Part shown: piece by piece, positions 17,336 through 26,792 of the stretch | How positions within the stretch are numbered: the stretch's first letter is position 1 | Layout of the letters: every line of letters starts with the position of its first letter | Origin: Paraburkholderia sp. LEh10 | Lineage (GTDB): Bacteria > Pseudomonadota > Gammaproteobacteria > Burkholderiales > Burkholderiaceae | DNA: 64,000 nt | Reading direction: 5' to 3' | Assembly (NCBI RefSeq): GCF_017814945.1 | Contig: NZ_JAGIPX010000002.1 | Span: 186,001-250,000, forward strand | Program-made: the position numbers and the translations under genes | Notes under the pieces: model-generated | Database searches by the model: none | The model's input: only the letters and a program-made list of their open reading frames with translations | Told to the model about the DNA's origin: nothing

Positions 17336-17955
17336 AGAAACTCACGCAGATAGACAAGACTGAATACGCAGATCCAGACGAGATCGAGGAAGTGCCAGAA
17401 GAGGCTCAGGCATGCGATACGGCGGCGCGTCACGGGCGTCAGACCGAACCGGCCGACCTGATGCATCATCACGGCGATCCACAGCAAGCCGCTCGTCACG
17501 TGCAACCCGTGCGTGCCGACGAGCGTGAAATAGCCCGAGAGAAATGCGCTCGTCGAAGGACCTGCGCCGTCGCTCACGAGCTCCGCGAACTCGAACACCT
17601 CCATGCCGATGAAGGCCGCGCCCAGCACGAACGTCGCGGCCAGCCAGCGGATCACGTTGCCCTGCTGGTTGGCGTGCATGCTCAGCACGCCCATGCCGAA
17701 CGTGAAGCTGCTCGCGAGCAGCAGCAGCGTCTCCCCCAGCACATAAGGCAGTTCGAACAACTGCTTGCCCGTCGGACCGCCCGCCGTCGCGTTGACGAGC
17801 ACGCCGAAGGTTGCGAACAACGTCGCGAAGATGAGGCAGTCGCTCATCAGGTAAATCCAGAACCCGAGCGTGGTGCGGGTTCCGTCGTCGTGTCCGTGGT
17901 CGTGGCCATGCGCGTCGTGATGATCGCGGGCCCGATAGGTCGATACGCTTGTCAT
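17332..17955 (-). CDS. cyoC: Cytochrome bo3 quinol oxidase subunit III
   Basis: 207 residues, five membrane helices, family length. Hallmarks: [53 protein letters not shown] and [16 protein letters not shown] near the C-terminus. The N-terminus has a His/Asp-rich stretch (residues 12-24) not needed for the fold. It starts 2 bp after the cyoB stop and overlaps cyoD, so it is translated as part of one operon. Confidence 0.95.
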   Translation of the reverse strand: MTSVSTYRARDHHDAHGHDHGHDDGTRTTLGFWIYLMSDCLIFATLFATFGVLVNATAGGPTGKQLFELPYVLGETLLLLASSFTFGMGVLSMHANQQGNVIRWLAATFVLGAAFIGMEVFEFAELVSDGAGPSTSAFLSGYFTLVGTHGLHVTSGLLWIAVMMHQVGRFGLTPVTRRRIACLSLFWHFLDLVWICVFSLVYLREFL

Positions 17956-17957
17956 GG

Positions 17958-19958
17958 TCAGGCCATCTCCGCAATTTGCTCTTCACGCTCGCTCTCGAAC
18001 GTCCGGTAACGCGCGTTCTCGATCCGTGCCACTTCCGCGGCCGGCACGTAGTAGTCAACGTCCTGATCGTACGAACGCGCGATGAACATCGCGATCATCC
18101 CAATCAGGCCGACGATGGCGAACACCCACATGTGCCACACCATCGCGAATCCGAATAGCAGGCTGAACGCGGCGATGATGACGCCCGCCGCCGTGTTGCG
18201 CGGCATATGGATGTCCTCGTATTTCGCGGGCCTTGCGTAGGCGCGTCCCGACTGCTTGTTGTCCCAGTGCTGCTCCAGCGACGTAATGACGGGAATGTGC
18301 GCGAAGTTGTAGAACGGCGCAGGCGAAGCCGTCGACCATTCGAGGCTGCGGCCGTTCCACGGGTCGCCCGTGTGGTCGCGGTAGTGCTCGCGGTTGCGGA
18401 TGCTCACGGCGAACTGGATCAGCAATGCAAGAATGCCCATGCCGACGATCACCGCGCCGACCAGCGCGACGATCAGCCACGGATGCCACTCGGGCACGGC
18501 ATAGTGATTCATCCGGCGCGTCATGCCTTCGAAGCCGAGGATGTACAGCGGCGTGAACGCGAGCCAGTAGCCGATCAGCCAGCACCAGAACGCGACCTTG
18601 CCCCAGAATTCGTCGAGCGTGAAGCCGAACACCTTCGGGAACCAGTAGCTGATGCCCGCGAGACAGCCGAACACTACACCGCCGATGATCACGTTATGAA
18701 AGTGCGCGACGAGAAAGAGGCTGTTGTGCAGCACGAAGTCCGCGCCCGGCACCGCGAGCAGCACGCCCGTCATGCCGCCGACGGCGAACGTCACCATGAA
18801 GCCGATCGTCCAGAGCGTCGACGTGTGATAGCGGATGCGGCCGCGGTACATCGTGAACAGCCAGTTGAACAGCTTGACGCCCGTCGGCACCGAAATGATC
18901 GACGTCATGATGCCGAAGAACGCATTGACGTTCGCACCCGAGCCCATCGTGAAGAAATGGTGCAGCCATACGAAGAACGACAGAATGCCGATCGACGAGG
19001 TCGCGTAGACCATCGACTTGTAGCCGAACAGCGGCTTGCCCGAGAACGTCGAGATGATCTCCGAGAACGCACCGAACGCGGGCAGGATCAGGATGTACAC
19101 CTCGGGATGGCCCCATACCCAGATCAGGTTGATGTACATCATCGCGTTGCCGCCCAGCTCGTTCGTGAAGAAGTGCATGTCGAGATAGCGGTCGGCCGTG
19201 AGCAGCGCAAGCGTGCCCGTCAACACCGGAAACACGGCGACGATCAGGATGTTCGTGATCAGCGCCGTCCAGCAGAACACGGGCATCTTCATCAGGTTCA
19301 GGCCGGGTGCGCGCATGCGCAGGATCGTCACGATGAAGTTGATGCCGCTCAGCGTCGTTCCGAGGCCCGATACCTGTAGCGACCATATGTAGTAGTCGAC
19401 CCCTGTCGTCGGGCTGTACCCGAGTTCGGACAGCGGCGGATAGGCAACCCAGCCCGTCGCCGCGAAATCGCCGACGAACATCGAGATCATCACCAGCACC
19501 GCGCCGACGACGGAGAGCCAGAATCCGAGCGAGTTGACGAACGGATACGCGACGTCGCGCGCGCCGAGCTGCAGCGGAACGACGACGTTCATCAGGCCGA
19601 GAATCAGCGGCGTCGCCACGAAGAAGATCATGATCACGCCATGCGCGGTGAAGATCTGATCGTAGTGATGCGGCGGCAGATAGCCCGCCGCATCGCCGTA
19701 TGCGATGGCCTGCTGCGCGCGCATCATGATCGCGTCGGCGAAACCGCGCAGCAGCATGACGAGCGCAAGAATGATGTACATCACGCCGATCCGCTTGTGA
19801 TCGACGGACGTGATCCATTCCTTCCAGAGATACGTCCACTTGCCGGCATAGGTGACGGCAGCGAGCAACGCAATGCCGCCGAGTATGACGACACCCAGCG
19901 TGCCCATGATGATGGGCTCGTGATACGGAATCGCATCGAGCGTAAGTTTTCCAAACAT
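17958..19958 (-). CDS. cyoB: Cytochrome bo3 quinol oxidase subunit I
   Basis: 666 residues. The catalytic haem-copper subunit: it oxidises ubiquinol, reduces oxygen to water and pumps protons across the inner membrane. Seen: quinol-site [15 protein letters not shown] (Arg and Asp), the haem-ligand region [11 protein letters not shown], the His-Tyr cross-link motif [13 protein letters not shown], copper ligands WLHHFFTMG, and haem ligands in HFHNVIIGG. About fifteen membrane helices. The ATG at 19958 (MFGKLTL, as in characterised CyoB) has GGAG 8 nt upstream and is preferred over a GTG two codons earlier. Confidence 0.97.
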   Translation of the reverse strand: MFGKLTLDAIPYHEPIIMGTLGVVILGGIALLAAVTYAGKWTYLWKEWITSVDHKRIGVMYIILALVMLLRGFADAIMMRAQQAIAYGDAAGYLPPHHYDQIFTAHGVIMIFFVATPLILGLMNVVVPLQLGARDVAYPFVNSLGFWLSVVGAVLVMISMFVGDFAATGWVAYPPLSELGYSPTTGVDYYIWSLQVSGLGTTLSGINFIVTILRMRAPGLNLMKMPVFCWTALITNILIVAVFPVLTGTLALLTADRYLDMHFFTNELGGNAMMYINLIWVWGHPEVYILILPAFGAFSEIISTFSGKPLFGYKSMVYATSSIGILSFFVWLHHFFTMGSGANVNAFFGIMTSIISVPTGVKLFNWLFTMYRGRIRYHTSTLWTIGFMVTFAVGGMTGVLLAVPGADFVLHNSLFLVAHFHNVIIGGVVFGCLAGISYWFPKVFGFTLDEFWGKVAFWCWLIGYWLAFTPLYILGFEGMTRRMNHYAVPEWHPWLIVALVGAVIVGMGILALLIQFAVSIRNREHYRDHTGDPWNGRSLEWSTASPAPFYNFAHIPVITSLEQHWDNKQSGRAYARPAKYEDIHMPRNTAAGVIIAAFSLLFGFAMVWHMWVFAIVGLIGMIAMFIARSYDQDVDYYVPAAEVARIENARYRTFESEREEQIAEMA

Positions 19959-19963
19959 ATCCA

Positions 19964-21001
19964 CTACTCCGATACCAAAGCTGCGCGTGAAGGCAGGCTT
20001 GCGGGCTTCACATACATGTCCGCCGTCGCGCTCGTGCAGATCGGGCGGCCCGCCGCATCGCGCATGTACTGGTAGACGACGCCGTCGAACAGCCCCGGCG
20101 CGACGTTGCTATAGAGGCTCACGGCATTCTTTCTGCTGGGCTGCTGCAAGACGTCGTAAGCGGCCACATCGAGCGCCTTCGGCGACGCTTTCGCGCGCGC
20201 GACCCACGCATCGAAATCGCCCCGGCTGGTGACCACCGTGCTGAAGTTCATATCGGAGAAGCCCGGCCCGCTGAACGCCGCAGACCGGCCCGCGTAAGTG
20301 CCCACATTGTTCGCGATCAGATGGAGCTGCGTTTGCATGCCCGACATCGCGTAGACCTGGCTGCCCAGTTGCGGAATGAAGAACGAATTCATCAGCGACT
20401 CCGCCGTCAGCCTGAAATCGACGGGCGTATCGACGGGCAACGCAAGCTCGTTGACGGAAGCCACGCCGTAGTCGGGGTAGATGAACAGCCACTTCCAGTT
20501 CAGCGCGACCACTTCCACACGGACGGGCCTCACATCCGAATCGAGCGGCTTATAGGGATCGAGGCTATGCGTCGTCTTCCAGATCAGCACAGCGAGCGTC
20601 GCCACGATCAGACATGGAATGGTCCATACGACGACCTCGATGGTGTTCGAGTGCGCCCATGTGGGCGCGTACTTCGCCTTCGTGTTGGATGCCCGGTAGC
20701 GCCACGCGAAGTACAGCGTCAACGCGATGACGGGAATCACGACCAGCAGCATCAGGCCGAGCGAGATCAGAATCAGGTTCTTTTCCTGCTCGCCAATCGC
20801 TCCCTTCGGATTGAAGAGGACCATGCTGCATCCGCCGAGCAGGCTCAGCGCGCCTGTCGCGACGACGCGCCCGGCGCGGAAAAGATGTCTTCGAAACGGA
20901 TGGGAGCGGGGCCATGGTCCCGCTGTATGGGGAGAACCCCCGCGTGTAGGTGGGTTGCGCATGCTTGTAGGTTGGTTGCCGGGTTGCATAGCTCCATACA
21001 T
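19964..21001 (-). CDS. cyoA: Cytochrome bo3 quinol oxidase subunit II
   Basis: Up to 345 residues. A lipoprotein signal (ALSLLGGC, Cys as lipidation site near residue 59), two membrane helices and a periplasmic cupredoxin domain ([39 protein letters not shown]) lacking the CuA ligands, as expected for quinol oxidases. The N-terminus is unusually long before the lipobox. The ATG at 21001 overlaps a palindrome in the shared control region, so a later start such as 20962 is plausible. The stop is 5 nt before cyoB. Confidence 0.93.
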   Translation of the reverse strand: MYGAMQPGNQPTSMRNPPTRGGSPHTAGPWPRSHPFRRHLFRAGRVVATGALSLLGGCSMVLFNPKGAIGEQEKNLILISLGLMLLVVIPVIALTLYFAWRYRASNTKAKYAPTWAHSNTIEVVVWTIPCLIVATLAVLIWKTTHSLDPYKPLDSDVRPVRVEVVALNWKWLFIYPDYGVASVNELALPVDTPVDFRLTAESLMNSFFIPQLGSQVYAMSGMQTQLHLIANNVGTYAGRSAAFSGPGFSDMNFSTVVTSRGDFDAWVARAKASPKALDVAAYDVLQQPSRKNAVSLYSNVAPGLFDGVVYQYMRDAAGRPICTSATADMYVKPASLPSRAALVSE

Positions 21002-21138
21002 GTATCCCCAACCAGCATTCGCGCACGACCTTCCGGATTACGGATCTCCGCGGCTTGCTGACCGAATGGTCATAACGATCGCGGATACATACATAGGCTA
21101 TGGCGCCGCATGCTAGAGTAAGACATATGCCATACATG
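20996..21138. promoter_or_regulatory. Divergent control region with ATACAT repeats (cyoA / MocR)
   Basis: The perfect palindrome ATACATGTAT at 20996-21005 is followed by GGATACATACATAG around 21082-21095 and by ACATATGCCATACATG around 21123-21138. Repeated ATACAT words between cyoA and the MocR gene look like operator half-sites; MocR proteins typically bind direct repeats in divergent promoters and control the neighbour. Confidence 0.55.
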
Positions 21139-22554
21139 CGCGACAAGATGCCACACATACCTTCACGGAAGCGCGCCGCCCAGCGGCCTGACTGGATCAC
21201 CGGCCTCGCGGAAAACGGCAAGGCGCGCTATCTGCAGATCGTCGATCTGATCGAGCGCGCGGTGGCGGACGGCAAGCTGAGCCCGGGAGACCGTCTGCCG
21301 GCGCAGCGCAAGCTCGCCGAGATGATCGGCGTGGACCTGACCACTGTCACGCGGGGCTTTTCCGAAGCGCATCGGCGCAACCTGATCGAGTCGCGCGGGC
21401 CGTTGGGCACGTTCATTTCGCCACCCAGGGCGACGTTCATGCAACGCATCGATCTGAGCATGAACATTCCGCCTCCGCCCGCCGATATCGATCTCGCCGT
21501 CCTGCTCAGGCGCGGCCTGTCGCAAGTGCTGGTGCGCAGCGATGTCGACCTGCTGATGACCTATCAGCTCGGCGGCGGCAGCGATTCGGACCGCGAGGCG
21601 GGAGCTGCGTGGCTCAAGCCGATACTGGGCCAGGTGGACCGCGCTCGCGTGGTCGTGACGCCCGGCGCGCATTCGACGCTCGCTGCGCTGATGCTGGCGC
21701 TCACGAAGCAGGACGAACCGATATTCACCGAGCAGTTGATCTATCCGGGGCTGCCGCTGATCGCGCGTCAGCTCGGGCGCACGCTCAGGCCCGTCGCCTG
21801 TGACGCGGACGGCATGCGGCCCGACGCGCTCGACGCCGCATGCAACGATGCGCGCGGCGGGCTGATCTACCTGAACCCGACTGTACGGAACCCGACCGCG
21901 CAGTCGATGTCCGAACAGCGCCGCAAGGACGTTCTGGCCGTGGCGGCGCGTCGAAACATCAAGATCGTCGAAGACGATCCCTACTGGCTGTTCGCGGGCG
22001 ACCCACCCGCGCCGCTGGCCAGTCTCGCGCCGCAACAGGTGTATTACCTGTCCACGTTGTCCAAATGCATATCGCCCGGCTTGCGCGCCGCGTTTCTCGT
22101 GTTGCCTTCGGCAACCGGGCAAGATGCGTTTCTCAGGGCATTGCGCTCGCTCTCGCTGATGTCGCCGCCGCTGACGACGTCATTGGTCACGCAATGGATT
22201 CTCGACGGCACGGCGTCGGAAGTGCTGACGGGCGTTCTGAAAGAGTCGGCGCAGCGGCTGCTGTCCGCCAGGCAGATTCTCGCGAGTGCGAGCAGTTCGA
22301 TGTCCGGCGGCGGCATTCACGTCTGGCAGCCGCTGCCCGAGCACTGGGCAGCGCATGGCCTCGCGGCGGCGGCGCGCTCGGAAGGTCTCGTCGTCGCGCC
22401 CTCTTCCGCGTTTTGCCAAAGCGGCGATGTGCCTAACGCGATCCGTATTTCGCTTGGCGGCTGCACGAGACGCAGCGAATTGACGGCCGCATTGAGAAAG
22501 CTCGCGGACCTGCTTCAACGCAAGCCGGATGCCGACGACCCGCTGCTTGTCTGA
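21127..22554 (+). CDS. MocR-type regulator: GntR winged helix fused to fold-type-I aminotransferase
   Basis: About 475 residues. The N-terminal winged helix is visible as ARYLQIVDLIERAVADGKL, GDRLPAQRKLAEMIGVDLTT and RGFSEAHRRNLIESRG. The rest is an aminotransferase-like domain: LNPTVRNPTAQSM, IVEDDPYWLF and the PLP-binding Lys in YYLSTLSKCISPGLRAAF. MocR proteins use PLP as a cofactor or effector and normally regulate the divergent gene, here cyoABCD. Starts at 21127, 21136 and 21148 are all possible; 21127 has a GAGTAAG just upstream. A 230-bp tail and a strong terminator follow. Confidence 0.9.
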   Translation: MPYMRDKMPHIPSRKRAAQRPDWITGLAENGKARYLQIVDLIERAVADGKLSPGDRLPAQRKLAEMIGVDLTTVTRGFSEAHRRNLIESRGPLGTFISPPRATFMQRIDLSMNIPPPPADIDLAVLLRRGLSQVLVRSDVDLLMTYQLGGGSDSDREAGAAWLKPILGQVDRARVVVTPGAHSTLAALMLALTKQDEPIFTEQLIYPGLPLIARQLGRTLRPVACDADGMRPDALDAACNDARGGLIYLNPTVRNPTAQSMSEQRRKDVLAVAARRNIKIVEDDPYWLFAGDPPAPLASLAPQQVYYLSTLSKCISPGLRAAFLVLPSATGQDAFLRALRSLSLMSPPLTTSLVTQWILDGTASEVLTGVLKESAQRLLSARQILASASSSMSGGGIHVWQPLPEHWAAHGLAAAARSEGLVVAPSSAFCQSGDVPNAIRISLGGCTRRSELTAALRKLADLLQRKPDADDPLLV

Positions 22555-22575
22555 TCTGCTGCGATGAAATCGTCG

Positions 22576-22638
22576 TCAACTGCTGCTGTACGCAACGTTC
22601 GCGCCGACGAATAATTCCGTTCGCGCGGCTTCGAGCAT
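22576..22638 (-). CDS. Possible 20-residue peptide with strong ribosome binding site
   Basis: A short frame (MLEAARTELF then VGANVAYSSS, stop TGA) is preceded by AAAAGGAGGAAGGAA, one of the best Shine-Dalgarno sequences in the window, 6 nt from the ATG. It lies antisense to the 3' flank of the MocR gene, between that gene and the terminator at 22758. No family recognised; it may be a leader peptide or the start of a deleted gene. Confidence 0.3.
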   Translation of the reverse strand: MLEAARTELFVGANVAYSSS

Positions 22639-22757
22639 TTCCTTCCTCCTTTTAAGCCTGTTCGAAGCGCGTCGGGATCACTGCGCGAGTGCCCGCGGCC
22701 CTCAGCCTTCAACCCGCAGAGCTTGCAGCGATGATGCATTGAGCGTGGCAAGCACTA

Positions 22758-22789
22758 AACCTCGGCACCCACAGGTGCCGAGGTTTTTT
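22758..22789 (+). terminator. Rho-independent terminator
   Basis: Perfect 12-bp stem AACCTCGGCACC/GGTGCCGAGGTT with loop CACA, followed by a run of six T on the + strand. It ends + strand transcription from the MocR direction, but sits 204 nt after the MocR stop, leaving room for a separate small transcript. Confidence 0.9.
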
Positions 22790-22828
22790 CATTCTCTGGG
22801 CGCGAGAAGCTGCGCGCAGTCAGTGGTA

Positions 22829-23575
22829 TCAGCGCATGCCGCCGCTTGCGACGATACGCTCGCCCGTCAGCCAGCCCGAGTCGTCGGAAGCGAGGAAAAC
22901 GGCGACGGCAGCGATGTCGTCGGGCCGGCCCGTGCGGCCGAGCGGCGTCTGGCTGAGCGCCGCCGTTTCGAAATCCGACCCGATGATCCCCGCCTCCTGC
23001 GTGCCCTCCGTCACCACGACACCCGGATTGATCGCGTTGACGCGAATCTTTCTCGGCCCGAGCTCACGCGACAGCACGCCCGTGATCGCGTCGACGGCAC
23101 CTTTCGTGCCGCTGTACACGGCGCTCGTGGGCGGCGTGATGGTCGTCACGACGGAACTGACGTTGATGATGCTCGCGCCTTCGCCTAGATGCTTGACGGC
23201 CGCCTGCGTCGTCAGCAGCAGGCCGAGCACGTTGATATTGAACTGCGTGTGGAACTGCTCCTCGGTGATCTCTTCGATCGCCGCGAATTCATAGACGCCT
23301 GAATTGTTGACGAGAATGTCGAGGCGGCCATACGTTTCGACGGCTGCGTTAATGATGCCCTGCGCGTCCGCAGCCTTCGACACGTCGCCGCCTACCGCGA
23401 TTGCCTTGCCGTTGGCCGCCGTGATCGCGGCGACGACGGCATCGGCGCCCGCCTTGCTGCTGGCGTAATTCACGACCACGGAAGCGCCCTCTGCCGCGAG
23501 CGCCTTGGCGATACCCGCGCCAATTCCCTTCGACGCGCCCGTGACGACAGCGACCTTACCTGCGAGCTTGCTCAT
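22829..23575 (-). CDS. SDR-family oxidoreductase (FabG-like)
   Basis: 248 residues, classical short-chain dehydrogenase. NAD(P)-binding TGASKGIGAGIA at about residues 12-23, structural NNSG near residue 90, catalytic Ser in INVSSVV and catalytic YSGTK (Tyr-x3-Lys) near 152. Substrate unknown; annotated relatives are 3-oxoacyl-ACP reductase or glucose dehydrogenase-like. GGAGG lies 10 nt before the ATG at 23575, so the five-residue longer frame is rejected. The gene stands alone, convergent with MocR. Confidence 0.92.
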   Translation of the reverse strand: MSKLAGKVAVVTGASKGIGAGIAKALAAEGASVVVNYASSKAGADAVVAAITAANGKAIAVGGDVSKAADAQGIINAAVETYGRLDILVNNSGVYEFAAIEEITEEQFHTQFNINVLGLLLTTQAAVKHLGEGASIINVSSVVTTITPPTSAVYSGTKGAVDAITGVLSRELGPRKIRVNAINPGVVVTEGTQEAGIIGSDFETAALSQTPLGRTGRPDDIAAVAVFLASDDSGWLTGERIVASGGMR

Positions 23576-23884
23576 GTTCGGTTCCTCCAATCCACTTGAT
23601 ACCGTTTAACGGGACCGGCCGCTCGTCGAAGCGGCCGGCCTGCGATGGGGTGACTCTAGACAGACGACGCGCCGCGATAAAGCGGCTCGCGGCGAATTGA
23701 CTGGCAGGATTGCGCGAACAATCGTGAACTGACGCGCTGCGCGAGCCGCTCGGGTTTCGATTCGATCGCGGAATCAGCGGATACGGGTGATGGAGCACCG
23801 AGCGTCCATGGGCTCGCGGGGCTCTCCGGCCGCAAAGAGAATGTTAGGCGATAGACGGCGCCTTCACGGAAGGCGCCGCAATCG
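23576..23884. other. Intergenic region with hairpin (23856-23878)
   Basis: 309 bp between two minus-strand genes. Near the CBS-gene end a 9-bp stem CGGCGCCTT/AAGGCGCCG with a 5-nt loop sits 7 nt past the CBS-BON stop, without a U-run; it probably marks the 3' end of that mRNA. The rest should hold the SDR promoter; nothing else was recognised. Confidence 0.5.
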
Positions 23885-24571
23885 TCACATCAATGGCATG
23901 ATCGTCGGGTAGCTCAGATGGGCGCGCGCCTCTTTCACGCCCTGCACTTCCAGCGCGGCGATACACAACGCCCGCTCTTCTTCCTCGGACTGGATCACGC
24001 CCCACAGATGGGCGACCCCATCCTTGACGATCACGTTCTCCTTCGACAGCGCCCAGCGTTTGTCATGCAACGCGGCCACGATCGCTTCGGCGATTTCGCG
24101 GTCGCTGGCGGCGCTATGCTGCACGGGAGGGCTCGCACTCGCCAGCGCGCGTATCAGATTGGCGCGGGTGACGATGCCGGCGAGCTTGCCGGCGCGCAGC
24201 ACGGGCACGCGCTTGATGCCGCACTTCTCCATCAGCTCGGCGATGTCGGCGATCGGCGTCTGTCCGTCGACGGAGATCACGGAAGCCGTCATCACGTCGG
24301 CAACCGTCCGTCCATGCTCCTTGACGAACGTGCTCGCCAGATCGCGCGTCGACGAAAAGAGTTCGATCCAGCGCGAGCGCTTCGATTCCGTGCCCGTTTC
24401 GACCCTGTGCAGCAGGTCTGATTCGCTGATGATCCCAACCAGCGCGCCGTTTGCATCGACGACGGGCATCCCGCTGATGCCGTTTTCGACGAGACGTTTG
24501 GCAGCTTCCTGCACCGTCATTTCCGGTTGCGCGCAAATCACCGACGGTGTCATCACATCGATTGCCAGCAT
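23885..24571 (-). CDS. CBS-pair and BON domain protein
   Basis: 228 residues, soluble. Two CBS motifs (MTPSVICAQPEMTVQEAAKR to ISGMPVVDANGALVGIISES, then VADVMTASVISVDGQTPIAD to IKRVPVLRAGKLAGIVTRAN) are followed by a C-terminal BON domain (AHLWGVIQSEEEERALCIAA). CBS pairs bind adenine nucleotides; BON domains often contact membranes or proteins. Such proteins are frequent in low-oxygen stress clusters with universal stress proteins. AAGGAGAA precedes the ATG. An FNR-like box is centred 69.5 nt upstream of the start. Confidence 0.92.
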   Translation of the reverse strand: MLAIDVMTPSVICAQPEMTVQEAAKRLVENGISGMPVVDANGALVGIISESDLLHRVETGTESKRSRWIELFSSTRDLASTFVKEHGRTVADVMTASVISVDGQTPIADIAELMEKCGIKRVPVLRAGKLAGIVTRANLIRALASASPPVQHSAASDREIAEAIVAALHDKRWALSKENVIVKDGVAHLWGVIQSEEEERALCIAALEVQGVKEARAHLSYPTIMPLM

Positions 24572-24633
24572 GGTTTTCTCCTTGGCAGACTGAACTGGAC
24601 CGACCTACTATGTGCCGCCCGTCGCCGCGCGGC

Positions 24634-24647
24634 TTGACGGAAATCAA
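24634..24647 (-). promoter_or_regulatory. FNR/ANR-like box for the CBS-BON gene
   Basis: TTGACGGAAATCAA, matching TTGAY-N4-ATCAA in both halves. The centre lies 69.5 nt before the CBS-BON ATG at 24571, compatible with class II activation at about -41.5 and a short leader. Confidence 0.72.
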
Positions 24648-24724
24648 TCGAACGGCACACGCGAGGCCGCTTTGCCGCGACGACAAGAGCCCCGGGCCAT
24701 GTCACGCGCGTCATCTCCGCACGC

Positions 24725-24738
24725 TTGATCTGCATCAA
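24725..24738 (+). promoter_or_regulatory. Consensus FNR/ANR box for the nitroreductase gene
   Basis: TTGATCTGCATCAA, a perfect match to TTGAT-N4-ATCAA. The centre is 94.5 nt upstream of the nitroreductase ATG at 24826. Confidence 0.82.
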
Positions 24739-24825
24739 TCCCGCCCGTTCGAAGCGTGGGACGATCGCCTTACGTTCTTTCGGAGGTCCGCCTGGAAGAA
24801 GCCTTCCACACGCGGATAGCACGCC

Positions 24826-25509
24826 ATGACCAACCCTCTTTTCCGAATCGGCGCTGCGCTGCTCAACACGCCATCGCCACGGCCCGTCGAAGGCACACCC
24901 GCCCCCTTCATCGGCTTTGCGCCCCCGCGCCGCACAGGCGGCATGCCTTTGCTCGACGCGCTCGCGGCACGCCATACGTCGCGCGAATTCGCGCAGACGC
25001 CGATCGATTCCGCGCTGCTCGGCGATCTGCTCTGGGCCGCCGACGGCATCAACCGCGAAGGCGAAGGCGGCCGCACCGCGCCCTCGGCGCTCGGCGGCTA
25101 CGAGATCGACATCTACGTGCTGCTCGCGAGCGGCGCGTACCGCTACGATCCCGATCGCCACGCGCTGGTGCTCGTCGCCCCCGCCGATTTGCGCGCGATG
25201 ACGGGTTACCAGGAATTCCTCGGGCACGCCCCCGTCAATCTAGTGTATGTCGCCGATCTGACACGCATGCAGGACGTTCCGCAAGCGCAGCGCGAAGCGT
25301 TCGCGTCCGCAAGCGCGGGTGCGATGCTGCAGAACGTGTACCTGTTTTGCGCATCGATGGGGCTTGCGGCTGCCGCGCGCGGCTGGATGAATCGAACAGC
25401 CCTTGCCGCCAACCTGAAGCTGCCGGCAGGCTCGGCGGCGCTGCTCGCGCAGACTGTCGGGCACTTCGCTTCCGGGCATGCGCATCGCGCGCATGGGTTT
25501 GAAGGGTAG
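24826..25509 (+). CDS. Nitroreductase-family FMN protein (SagB/ThcOx-like)
   Basis: 227 residues. Nitroreductase fold with the FMN-phosphate motif AARHTSREFAQTPI near residue 47, WAADGINREGEGGRTAPSAL, and AGAMLQNVYLFCASMGLAAAARGW toward the C-terminus. Such enzymes reduce nitro groups, quinones or other substrates with NAD(P)H and may balance reducing power when oxygen is low. The first 40 residues are Pro-rich and could form a flexible extension. A perfect FNR box lies upstream, tying it to the regulon of this region. It stands alone on the + strand. Confidence 0.88.
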   Translation: MTNPLFRIGAALLNTPSPRPVEGTPAPFIGFAPPRRTGGMPLLDALAARHTSREFAQTPIDSALLGDLLWAADGINREGEGGRTAPSALGGYEIDIYVLLASGAYRYDPDRHALVLVAPADLRAMTGYQEFLGHAPVNLVYVADLTRMQDVPQAQREAFASASAGAMLQNVYLFCASMGLAAAARGWMNRTALAANLKLPAGSAALLAQTVGHFASGHAHRAHGFEG

Positions 25510-25579
25510 GAAGGGGAATCGGGCGTCGCTGGCCCGACTCCACATCGCTGACGCAACGGCGCGCACGATGTCGCGCCCG

Positions 25580-26056
25580 TCAGCGCGCGTCTTCAGCCGA
25601 CGCCTCCGGCTCGCTGCCGCGCACCAGCAGCACTGGGCAACGCGAAAAGCGCACGAAGCGTTCGGCGACGCTGCCAAGCACGAGCCGCTGCACGCCGCGC
25701 CGGCCATGCGTGCCGAGCACGACGAGTTCCGCCCCCACGCGCTCGGCGCAACGTTGCAGTGTATGCGAGATGTCGTCGCTCAACTGCTCCGTCTCGACCA
25801 GTTCGGTCTCGCATGGCACGCCCGACTGCCGGCACACGGCCTCGGCGTTCTCGAGCGCGGTGCGTCCGTCCTTGCGCAATGCTTCCATCAATACGGTCGG
25901 GTCGTAGTAGCCCGCGTAGCTGAAAAGCCCTGAGCGGTCGACGACATAGGCGGCATGCAGCGTCCCGCTCGTCAACGATGCCATTTTCACGGCCTCCAGC
26001 AACGCCTGGTCCGATGTATGGCTGCCGTCGACGGCTACCAGAATCTTCTTGTACAT
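25580..26056 (-). CDS. Universal stress protein, single UspA domain
   Basis: 158 residues. KILVAVDGSHTSDQALLEAV at the N-terminus and the ATP-binding motif GTHGRRGVQRLVLGSVAER (G-2x-G-9x-G-S type) near residue 117 show a nucleotide-binding UspA domain. GGAG precedes the ATG. It lies 98 bp downstream of the flavodoxin gene on the same strand and has no FNR box of its own, so it may be transcribed from the flavodoxin promoter. Confidence 0.93.
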   Translation of the reverse strand: MYKKILVAVDGSHTSDQALLEAVKMASLTSGTLHAAYVVDRSGLFSYAGYYDPTVLMEALRKDGRTALENAEAVCRQSGVPCETELVETEQLSDDISHTLQRCAERVGAELVVLGTHGRRGVQRLVLGSVAERFVRFSRCPVLLVRGSEPEASAEDAR

Positions 26057-26154
26057 GGTGAGTCTCCTTGAAATGCCTGAAAGGTTGCACGCAACACCGC
26101 GTCGATTAAAAGAATATGGCGATCATGCGAAAAGCGCAGTGCCTACCGCAGTGC

Positions 26155-26682
26155 CTACATCACCCACTCCGTCTCCTGAAGTCTCGCCAGCCGCTTGATG
26201 ATCTTCTGCGCGAACCGGTGACGTTTGTCGCCGTCGATACGCCGATGCAAGTCGTACGCGGTGATCGCGCAAACCGCGAGAGGCGATTTTCCCGCCGCCT
26301 TCGCCATCTGCTGCAGCGCCGGATGGCTGCCGCGTCCGCCGAACGAGCAGAACAGCGCGAGCCGGCGGATGCGCGCGCGATGCCCGGTCAGCCACGCGAT
26401 GGCGGGCGCGGATGCACAGCTTGCCCAGACGGGCGTGCCGACCACGACTGCGTCGTACGCCGACGGATCATGGACGGGCGGCATCACGCTCACCCGCCGG
26501 TGACACAGCGCATCGATCAGCGAGCGCACGTAACCGCGCGCGCCGGCGCGCGTAGCGTGCGCGCCCGGCTCGCGCACGGGCTCGATGTCCGCGCCCAGCT
26601 CGGACGCGAGCAGTTCCGCGATGCGCTGCGTGGTGCCGCTGCGTGAGTAGTAGACCACCAGGATCTTGCGTTGCGCGGACAT
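26155..26682 (-). CDS. Flavodoxin-like protein
   Basis: 175 residues. The FMN-phosphate loop VVYYSRSGTTQRIAELLASE is at residues 8-27, followed by DAVVVGTPVWASCASAPAIAW and LALFCSFGGRGSHPALQQM, as in flavodoxin/WrbA-like quinone reductases. It probably carries electrons or reduces quinones. The ATG at 26682 has GGAGAG upstream; the longer frame to 26769 would run through the FNR-like box and is rejected. The universal stress gene follows on the same strand. Confidence 0.88.
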   Translation of the reverse strand: MSAQRKILVVYYSRSGTTQRIAELLASELGADIEPVREPGAHATRAGARGYVRSLIDALCHRRVSVMPPVHDPSAYDAVVVGTPVWASCASAPAIAWLTGHRARIRRLALFCSFGGRGSHPALQQMAKAAGKSPLAVCAITAYDLHRRIDGDKRHRFAQKIIKRLARLQETEWVM

Positions 26683-26755
26683 GGCGAACTCTCCGTGACG
26701 GGCGTCGGGCGCGACGCCGTGAGAGTTCAGCTTAAGCCTGCGCCGCCGCGCGCCG

Positions 26756-26769
26756 CTGATCCAGATCAA
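26756..26769 (-). promoter_or_regulatory. FNR-like box for flavodoxin (one mismatch)
   Basis: On the minus strand TTGATCTGGATCAG; the last base departs from the ATCAA half. Centre 80.5 nt before the ATG at 26682, the same spacing as the other boxes. Confidence 0.65.
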
Positions 26770-26792
26770 ACGCGCAAATCCGCGTCAACGCG

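Noticed and set aside
18207..19379. 390-codon + frame opposite cyoB
   Set aside because: It mirrors the invariant haem-copper oxidase coding sequence; composition is Arg/His/Glu noise with no ribosome site.
26057..26154. FNR box before the Usp gene at 25580
   Set aside because: No TTGAT-N4-ATCAA-like word was found in this gap; the gene may be read from the flavodoxin promoter instead.
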